From: Chionoecetes opilio
Lineage: Eukaryota > Arthropoda > Malacostraca > Decapoda > Majidae
Length of the DNA stretch: 64,000 nucleotides
Direction of reading: 5' to 3'
Assembly (NCBI GenBank): GCA_016584305.1
Contig: JACEEZ010022673.1
Coordinates: 62,001 to 126,000 of the forward strand
The notes beneath the pieces were generated by a model. It searched no databases and had not been told where the DNA came from. It saw nothing but the letters and a program-made list of their open reading frames with translations. The stretch's first letter is position 1; each line of letters starts with the position of its first letter. Positions 25,881 through 35,421 of the stretch are shown one piece after another. A program made the position numbers and the translations under genes.

Positions 25881-28800
25881 GCCCTGGGGAGGCTGCTTTT
25901 AAAAATTCTGCTTTTGAGGCCCTTTCCCTTTGGGGTTTCCGCAAACAAACCCCATGAAACCTTTGTCCCAAATTTATTGCGGATGATTGGTAGAGAAAAG
26001 GGCCCATCACATCTGTCGACCCCCGCTGCCCTCATGATCCCCTTTTGGCCGGAGGTTTTTGCTTTCCGACCCCCCGGAAACCCCCGGAAAGCGTGCCCCA
26101 TTTTTCCTTTTGGGGCGAAAACCGGGAGGAGATGGAAAATTGGGGTCCTCAAACTTATGCGAAAAACAGTCCCCCAATGTATAAAAATTCTATGAATAAC
26201 ATGAGAATTTCACCGCAATTGCAGAAAATTTCTGTTTAAGGGGGCCTTTTTCCAAATTTTTTTTTTGGGAACTAGGGAAAAAAAATATTTAAAATTTTTC
26301 TGTTTCAGCACTCTAGAGATCCTGGGGCCTTTAAAGCCCCCCTATAGTAAACAAAATTTTTCCGAAAAAAAACCCAAAATTTTGGTTTAAAAATGGGACT
26401 AGGTTGGACCCCCCCCCCCCCCCCGCTCGTCAAACCCCCCTTGGCCCGTGTTAGCGGGGCCATCTTCACTCAAAATATTTTTTTAAACCAAAAGACCGGG
26501 GGCCCAGGTGCCTAAAGCCCCAAAATAAGGGAAAATGGTGAAAAATTTAAAACATGAAAAAAAAGAGAAAAAAATTAAATTGACCAAACCCAAGGTTTTT
26601 TGGGGGAAAAAGGCCAAATATTAAAAAACAAAGTTTTTTTTTTCAAAAAAAAAAAACACCCCAAAAAAACTAATAAACCCTTTTTTTTTAAAAAATATTT
26701 TGCTGCCCTAAAAAAAACAATAAAAAGGCTAAAATCTCCCCACCCTAATATTTCCAAGTAAAAAAAATTTACTATTCCCTAGACAAAAAAGAAAAAAAAA
26801 AAATTTTTACCAAATTTTATATATATAAAAATATAATAAAATAATATATAAATAATAAAATTAAAATATTATAAAATATATATAATATATATATATAAAA
26901 TTTTAAAAATTTTTAATTATGAAGCTATCAAAAAAAAACTATCGGAGGTTTTATTTGGGGGATAAAATTTTTTCCTTGAAAAACCCAAAAAAATTTTATA
27001 ATACAATAAAAATAGAAAAAGTAGGGGTCGTTTCAAAAACTTTTCCAAAAAAATTGACGGTTTTTTGAAAAAAACCTTTAAATTATGGGGAAAACTGCTG
27101 CTCCCTATCCCCTTTCAAACTTTTTCACAGATATTTGCTTTTAACCTACTTATTGTTAAAAATTTTTCACCCTCACTAAAAAATTTTGCCCAAAAAGTGG
27201 AAACGCCCACCTTAAATTTTTTTTGGGGGCACAGGTGCACATTACACCCGTGCCTGTTGTTACATTTACAGGCTAATAACAAACGACTGCGGTTTCCTTG
27301 CTCGGCCTGTGCTGTGGTTTGGGGCATTTGGTCATGATCCCGCAATATCCAATAGGGAATAGGGCTGCACTGGGAAAAGGGGCCCCCACATGACCCCCTT
27401 TTTTGAGGAATGAAACATTATTTCTTTCCCAAGTCCCTGTCAATAACCCTACCAAGGGAAATTTTTAATCAAAAAGGGTTCCGTCCATGAGGGGACATGG
27501 TTCGGGGGAGCTTTACAAAAACGGGTTTTTCCATTTTAACTGGAAAAAAAAATACCCCCTTTAAACGTAAAACCATCACGATCTGAAGAGCTTTGGGCAG
27601 GCAGGGAAGGGGGACCCCACACTCGCCATGTGTACGGGAACCCTTTTTGTCTAGTAGTCCAGTGGACCACGTGCTCCCCCGGGGACAACTAAGGGAACCT
27701 ATTTTTTAAAAATGCACAAATATTCTGAAAAAAAAAATAAATGTTAACACTGTCAACAAAAGGTCCTGGGGTTCGTATGGGGGGGCCAAATTCGTCATCC
27801 AAATTTACCAAAATGCCCAATAAAATAAACACAAAATGTAGTTAAAAATTTAAATTTTTTGGGGGCCAGTGATAAGAATAAAATGGCCTATTGTAATAAG
27901 AACAATTAACCAGTAAGTGGTACAAGTTTAGTAAAATGGAAGGGAAAAAACCTAAAAAAAAGGTGGAAAAATTTCGGTTTCGCCAAACTTTCAGCATAAA
28001 TGACAAAACTTCACTAATTTTACAAACATACGGGTTTCCTTTTAAACAATGAAAATCATCGTTATTACTCCCCCACTAATGCAGTAAAAACAAGAAACCC
28101 AAAATTGACTGTCCATCATTAGTTGTTAAAGGGTTACTCCCCCCCCCTAGTGAAACTTTATGTTGTCAAATACAAACTTTCGAAAAAATTTCAAAAAAAC
28201 AATTTTTTCCTTTCTTTTAAAAACCCTTTTAAACAAGTGATGTAGGGCAGCTAGATACCTTTCAGTAAAAATGGGGAAAATTGACATTTGTAAAATTTAC
28301 AAATAACAGAGCCCAAATCCTGACCCCAATTAAAGGCCCCGTTTGGGAAAGGCCGCCCTAGGGCCCTGATCAGTGTCTACTTTAAAGGGGTTCCCTCTCG
28401 CCCCTGTGCCCCGGATTGTTTTGGGTTTTCCGTGGTAAAAGGACTTTCTGGCATTTTGGAATGGAACTGTCTTCAAAGGCAAATAAATTTCCCTTTTTTT
28501 TACCGTCTGTATAGATGAGTCTTTCCCAGTTCAAGGGGCCGGACTTTGAGTTTTTCCCCAAACAAAGGGTCTTGGTATTTTCCCGGGTAGGAATTTTATG
28601 GGGCTCTCGGTTTTTCCAGTACCTTTATTTTAAAATTCTCGCAGAACATACTTTCAGGGGGGGAAAAGTTTTTTAACTCTCAGCAGGGTGACAGTTTGCG
28701 GAAAAATGATGCTTCGTGGGCATAGATCTACGGGTTTGAATCATTCAAACATGTAAGTTTGCTGTGAACGCTGGTAACATGGTCTTGGTATCCTATCATC

Positions 28801-31030
28801 TCCAAGCAACGCCTTTGAGATCTCTGGGATCTGAGGCACACACGTTTCCATACGGAGGGGTTTAGAGGTTTAGCCCCCAAAAATTTTTTTTTCACGGATT
28901 TCATGTTTGATATGCTAATTTTTTATCTGGGGGTTTCCTCTCATTTCGGGAAAAATGTCAAAAGGGGCCATAGTCTCGGGTGGGGCTATTGCCCTGAACG
29001 ATACATGATGGGCATTTTTGGGTTTTTTTAGATCTGGGTGATATTTGTCGTTTTTCGTTTTCCCCGTGCTAGCCCTTTATTTAGTTCAAATTATATTCCA
29101 CCACCGAAAGAAAACGGATTTTCCCACGAAGGTTTGGTCACTGAAATACCAACCCACACTATCACTTTTCCCCCATGCATCTAAGGAAAAGAAAGTAGTG
29201 TTAATTGAAAATCGTATAAGGTTAGCGATAAAATGAGCAAAAAAAAGTATTTTTATGAGAAAAAAAAATATATATCAAAATATTTTACATATATGACATG
29301 ACACATGGAGCAAAAAGAGTTTTCCAAAAGGGAAAAAAAACAATACTAAGTTTTATTATCTGTTGCCCCCTGATTAACTGGTAAAATTTAAAATAAAACT
29401 AAGTTTTTTTCGAAGTATGTTTGATGTAAGTAAAGTTTCACTAGGGGAAAGGGTTTTTCATTTGGGAAAATTGTGTATGTAACATATTTTGTATTTTCAA
29501 TTTTTTGACTGCATTAAAAGGAAGAATTAAAAGACGATGGTTTTTGATATGTTAAAAAAAACCAGTAAAGTTTTTTATTAGGGAAGCTATTTTTCATTTA
29601 TGTTTAAAGTTTTCCCCGGGGAAACCGAAAAAATTTTTTTCCCCCTTCTTTTTGGTTTTTTCCGTTCCATGACTAAACTTGTTTTCCCAATTTTCGCAAA
29701 AAATTTTTTTTTTTTCTTCTTATTTCAATAGGGCCCTGCTATTCTTGTCACCGGGGGGCACCAAAAATTTTAATTTTTTTTAAAATACAATTTTTGGGGA
29801 TTTTATGGACATTTGGGAATTTTGAGAAAATTCCCCCTATTTCCGATCGACGATGGCCGCCATACAACCCCCTGGGGGCCCTTAGTTACAGTTTTAACTT
29901 GGGTTTTTTTTTTTCTAGACATATTTGGCATCTAAAAAAAATTTGGGGCCCCCCATGATTTTCCAAGGGGGGGACGTGGGGTCCACTGGACTACTAGGGC
30001 TAAAAAATGTTTTGGGCTGGGAAAAATGGGAAAGTGGTTGTCATGGTAACCAAAAAATCCCATGAAGCTACACGATTTTTGAAAATTTTTATTGGGCCCG
30101 ATTTGAAAAGTAGACAAAATTTTTCCTTTTAGATGGTTTTTATGAAGCTGTTACCGCATGGGTACCCCGACAATGATTTTTTCAGGCCCTTTGGCCCCCA
30201 GAAATATACCCCCAGAAGGGAGACCAGCCCCGTTATAACCCGACTATCGCCGGTGTGTCCCCTCACGATTGGGCAAATGGGGTAGAGCGTTAAACCTGCC
30301 ATTCTGTTTGGGTTTGCCGTTCAAAACCTCGCTCGCTCATGGGGGTTTTTCACTGAATTTTTGGACGGTTTTCTGTTTCCCCCTTGAACAAGGGGATGGG
30401 GTTTTGTAACTTGGGTGAGGTCCCGCACCCCTATCCTCTTGCTTTAAGGGGGACAGAACCCCCCCGAAATTTTTCATAATTATTTTTTTCATCAAGTTAT
30501 TACCCATGATTTTTATTAAAATTTTTAGCATTATTATTTTATTTATTATGTTAATTTTTGTTTAAATTTTATCTTAAATTTTTATAAACCCCTTTTTTAC
30601 TTAAATTTCCCTTTAATACTTTAAAAAAGGAAGGAAAGAAAAAGAAAAAAAGAAAAAAAAATGATAAGTAGAAGGATAATAATAAAATAAAACAAGAAAC
30701 GAAGAAAAAACGAAGACAAGAAGCTATGGAAAAAAAGTATTCAGAAGAAAAAAGAAAGAAAAATAAGAAGGAATACAAGAAGACGAGACGGATGAAAAAA
30801 AAGGTTCGAAAAAAAAAAAAAAAAAATCATGCACGCATTTTAGGGTTTGTGGGGCCCTTGTGAAAAAGTAAAGGGGGTGGTGAGAGATACCTACACGGCC
30901 CAAACACGAGTAGTTTATTCCTTACACTTTTTCTTCCCAAATGGCCTTTTTGTTAAAAGGATTTTTGCTCTGACGAGGGGCCCCTTGGGCAAAAAATACT
31001 AATAAGGAATAAAGTACCGATCGTTAGGCC
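25881..31030. other. Low-quality, homopolymer-inflated block without recognised genes
   Basis: Same texture as 11,455-19,740: runs of identical bases, AT-rich low complexity (26,800-26,910 is a degenerate TA repeat; 30,620-30,820 is A-rich with GAA repeats) and no credible coding region. The frames at 25,868-26,195 and 27,065-27,345 overlap on both strands and show no domain. Inverted or displaced copies of known repeats may be hidden here. Confidence 0.6.
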
Positions 31031-32139
31031 CAGTATTTGTTCCCCCACCTACCTGCAATAAATTTTTATTTATAATTTCATCGGTTCACCTCTACGTTAG
31101 CTTATAGTGAGTTGAGTCTGGAGATTTACTTGAGTCTTCATGACGATTTGCGATGAAGCGGCGACTGTCGGTCGACTTTTTATAGTGTCGCAGCTCCGCC
31201 CTTGATTAAACGGTGAGCTGCTGCACCAACAAACCGAGGCTTCGCGTTGCCTTCCCTACAGTGCATAGAAAATATTCCTCGAAAAGACAGACTTTGTAAG
31301 ATATTTACATAAAGGGCCGTGCATGAGTGTTTACGAGGTAATGACGACAACAAGTGCGAGTTAAAGGGTGAGAGGGATGGCTTGGTGACATAATAACGAT
31401 GGCGTACTTATCGTTTTGAAGAAAAAAAATATATACTGTAACTTATTTAATGCTTGTATGAATGAATATCCCTGCACATGGAAAAAGACGCCAAAGGGTT
31501 ATTACAGCGTAAATAGACGTGAATTCACCTTCCATGGCACAAATGCCAACACATGTAACTCCTGAAACACCTTCCATCCATCAATCTTAATGAAAATACA
31601 AGCGAAAAATAACATTAAAATAAAAAAGAAACATATTTAAAATATGGAATACAATTTAGCCAGACATTATCAATTCCTCACTAAATAATACAAACAAAAT
31701 GAGGAGGAATCCAGGACGGTAGTAAATTTAGAAATGAGGGAGAAAACCCGATGTTCCAGCGATGCCTTCAGGTAGTCAGATCACGAGTCAGTCAGGTAGT
31801 CAGGTCACGTCAAGGGAAACAGACACAAAAAAGGGTCATGTGTTGCACAGTCACCACATGTTTGTTGCATTCATCAGCACCTCAATACTGTCTTGCTGAC
31901 CCTCCAAGGTGTACTACTGACACAGATCAATAAAGCCTCGCCCCATGCAGGCACCACAAGGACGATTAACCTCCCGCCGTGGCAGCAAGAGACGGGCAAG
32001 TGACTGTGCCGGACGGACGTGTGCGCGTGTCCCGCCTGGACGAAGACAACAGGTGAGGGATTTTGTCTCTACAAATGAAAACACTCACACAGACCAACGA
32101 TACAAGGCCAGGAGGAAAATCCCGTAACAGATCACTCTA
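31031..32139. other. Unassigned intergenic sequence
   Basis: Clean sequence again. Short direct repeats of AGTCAGATCACGAGTCAGTC type occur near 31,775-31,810. The 60-codon frames at 31,751-32,127 show no domain. No gene recognised. Confidence 0.4.
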
Positions 32140-33440
32140 TAACTGAGACATAAGAACATAAGAACATAATACAATAAGGAAGCTACAATAGGCCGGGAGA
32201 CCTACACGTGGTAGTTCCTGTTACTTAACACTACCTACATACATCAACTTTTCATTCCCAGTCATGAAATGTTCTAGCCTCATCATAAAACTCCCTATTG
32301 ACCCCGCACTAACGACAAGGTGACTGAATCCATTCCAATCATTTACCACCCATATTTGTGATCCAATTTCTTCCAATTTCTTTTATAATCTACGTTTTTT
32401 CAGTTTGAATCCGTTATTTCTTGTTCTACCCTGATTACTAGCCGAAATCACTTTTCCTACATCTCCTTTACTTTATCTTTTTAACTACTTAAAAACTTCT
32501 TTCAGATCGCCCCTTTCTCTACGCCTCTCGAGTGAGTGTAAATTTAATAGCTTAAATCTCCTCTCATAACTAAAGTTACGCATCCCCTGTATCATTTTGG
32601 TCAACCTTCTCTGCACTGATTCTAACAAGGCTATATCCATCCTGTAATACGGAGACCAAAACTGTACCGCAAAGTTTAGGTGAGGTCTGACTAGAGCCAA
32701 ATAAACCTTTAGACTAACCTCAGCACTTCTATTTTTAACACTCCTGGTAATGAGTCCTAAAACCCTATTTACTCAATTTCTGGGCTCAATACATTTTTTC
32801 CTAGGACGGAGTTCTGAGCTTACCCGCACATCAAAATCTTTATCTCCTCTTGATATTTTCAGCGATACATTGCGTATAGTGTACCTATTACGAAGATTTT
32901 TTCTAGCAACATTAATTATGCTACACTTGTCAATATTAAATTCCATCTACCACCTGACTACCCACTCGTTTAACTTATCTAAGTCTCCCTGCAAACCGTT
33001 TACATCAGACTGTGATTTAATAATCCTACCTATCTTAGTATCATCAGCAAACTTGCTGCTGATATCATTGTTAATCCCATTATCTAGGTCGTTGATTTAA
33101 ATAAAAAATAGTAATGGACCTAAAACAAACCATGGTGGCACCCCTCTTGTTACCTGCCCCCCTTCAGATTTAGAACCATTAATAGTAACCCTTTGGTGCC
33201 TATCGCTTAGCCAAGATCTAATCCAACAAAGCACCTTCCCATCTATTCCATGAGCCTTAACCATATTTAAGAGTCTTCATGTTCATGTTCTTAAGAGTCT
33301 TCACCTTGTCGAATGGCTTATTAAAGCCCAAATATACAATACATAATCCTCATCATTATCTGCTGCCTCATAACATTTTCTATAAAAAATCAATAAATTG
33401 GTGAGCCATGGCCTACCCTTGCTGAACCCATGGTTCGAAT
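32140..33440 (-). mobile_element. CR1-type LINE, 5'-truncated, reverse transcriptase relic
   Basis: Read on the minus strand, the fragment starts inside a reverse transcriptase at about 33,435 (FYRKCYEAADNDEDYV). It continues with AHGIDGKVLCWIRSWLSDR, a damaged GVPPWFVLGPLLF block, the catalytic-site block FADDTKIGR near 33,045, and the thumb region LVRPHLNFAVQFWSP (intact frame 32,485-32,700). The 3' end at 32,146-32,166 is a short tandem of the 8-mer TATGTTCT, as is typical of CR1 elements (family knowledge). Several frameshifts and stops make it inactive. It would have copied its own RNA into DNA at new genomic sites. Confidence 0.85.
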
Positions 33441-33944
33441 AATTTACGAAACTATGTTTTCTAAATGCTCGAAAAAAATATCATATATTAACAAACTCTT
33501 ATTCATAAATAACAGTTTGTTTATTTATCGAGGATTCTTAATTTTTCAATGGTCCACCGTTCCTAAAAGAATGATGTAGCAATACAAACTATTGTTATGA
33601 GCACGAATAAAGAGAATGAATTGACGAGGTCGGTTAATTCTGCCATTCGTAAGGTTGGCTCTCTTCATGTAGACAAAGTGGATGATTTATTCAGTTTGTA
33701 ATGGATGTATGGAGGGGACGGCTCTTGCCACCTTCTCGTCCCTTTCAAGTACGTGCGTCGCATTACGTCTCTTTAATGCGGGAGGTTGTGTCATGCAAAA
33801 TTTATCGCATGCATAAAGATGAAACTGAATTGATCCACTGGATGAACAGCTTCTTTGTGTAGCGCCATTAAGAACACTTCTCTCTGTGTGTCATCAGTGC
33901 CGACAGGTTTGATCAAAGGAAGGTTGGTGTCGGGCCGGAGCACG
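33441..33944. other. Unassigned sequence
   Basis: No gene or repeat recognised. Confidence 0.4.
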
Positions 33945-34390
33945 AGAAAGGCAGTGGCCGAATGGTTAGCGTCTGAAACAGGTGATGTCAGTGGTCGCGA
34001 ATTCGAGTCCCGCCGGGTGCAACTCTTTCTGCAACCGTTAACGCTGTGGCTGGATGGTTCGAGTCTGGGAGTGGTGAGCTTAAGGTCCCGACTTCCAGTC
34101 CCACCAAGAGCAACTCTTTTCCATCGTCGAGTGGCTGATGACACCCACATGCTGCCCATTAACGTTACCTTCGACTGCGAGTGCACCGGAGGGCATCAGG
34201 GGGCAGCATGAGCATTAAATCATCATAGGTGTCACTGAAAAAATCCAACACGTGCGAGGGCCAACCATCCTCAACCATCCTAGCCCTCCAATAGGAACAT
34301 AAAGGGCCAAACCAACATAGCTCTCGAGGGATATAAAAAAAAACCTAAATGCGCTATAGGCTCAAACGTAATTAAAAGCAGCTATGTTTT
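33945..34390 (+). mobile_element. tRNA-derived SINE, family A, copy 1
   Basis: The 5' part resembles a class II (Ser/Leu-like) tRNA: an A-box-like GTGGCCGAATGGTTAGCGTC (33,954-33,973) and a B-box-like GAATTCGAGTCCC (33,999-34,011). The body (GCCCATTAACGTTACC, TTCGACTGCGAGTGCA, GGCAGCATGAGC, ending CGCTATAGGCTCAAA) matches the copy at 57,722-58,065. Internal promoter boxes would be read by RNA polymerase III. The open frames over it on both strands are not genes. Confidence 0.8.
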
Positions 34391-34489
34391 CACCAGTAAC
34401 CTCTGCTACCTACTCCACTAACTTTTATTTGTCATAATTGTTACAACCATAACAATTTTTTTCTAGGTTTTAAGAAAAGGTGTGTGCTG

Positions 34490-34582
34490 ATGGTGATGGG
34501 TGTGATCAGCATGCAGTGTCGGGGGTCACCTCACTTGCCCTCGTGCTGTCTACCCTGCTGCTGCTGCTGCCGACCGGGAAAG
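34490..34582 (+). CDS. Receptor exon 1, signal peptide, GC donor
   Basis: The hydrophobic stretch VTSLALVLSTLLLLLPTGK is a good signal-peptide core. It is open in the frame that joins exon 2. No ATG lies in that frame before the upstream stop at 34,471; ATGs at 34,490, 34,496 and 34,511 are in another frame, and one extra G in the GGGGG at 34,521-34,525 would connect them. The exon ends AAAG followed by GCAAGT, the textbook consensus of a GC-AG donor, leaving phase 1. Confidence 0.6.
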
Positions 34583-35385
34583 GCAAGTGGCTTTCACGCT
34601 GACAAAAATAATTCTTTGTGTGCAGGGCTTCGTGCTGCTACCATTGTGCTGAGATATGACATACTGGCTTGTCATGTTATCTAAAACAACGGAGAAAAAT
34701 ACGATGTCATTAGCTACATCCACATTCATGAGCCACAACTTGGTAGTGAAGGAGAGAGCGAGAACGCCAACTATATCACAACACACAACATTAGTGAGGT
34801 GGGTCATGTTCCCCAGGTGAGGGTGTAGCGGTGGCCGCCCTTGTGGACCGCCATGCCAGGCTGTGGAAGGAATTCTCCGTGGACGCTGGAGACCCTTTTC
34901 AGATGTGTGGCCTTCTGCGAGTGGAGGCGGAGCAGAACGTCAACCCGGCCACGCTGATGAGCATCAACACCACTTCCTTCCATGTTACTGCAGGTACACA
35001 CCCACCCACGCACGCACGCACGCACGCACGCACGCACCACGACAGACGACGCACACACACGCACGCACACACACACACACACAACACACACACACACCCG
35101 AGAAGTCCCGGGTTCGATCCCCGGGCGGAGCAGGAGACAGATGGGCCGTTTCCTTTAAAACCCGAGCCCCTGTCCACCCAGCAGTGAATGGGTACCGGGT
35201 GTTAGCCGGGGGTTTGTGACCCCCTTCCCGGGGTGATGGTTTCGGCCAACACTAAAGACTAAGGATGAATGATAAGAATGTTGATATGGAGACGGGGCCA
35301 TACGAGAGTTGCTCAGGCCCTGTAAATACAACTGATATGTATCTAATACAACTAGATGAATACTGACACACACACACACAACACG

Positions 35386-35421
<36 letters not shown>

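Noticed and set aside
33791..34211. 118- and 131-codon frames on both strands
   Set aside because: They overlie a tRNA-derived SINE whose second copy at 57,722 does not keep the frames.
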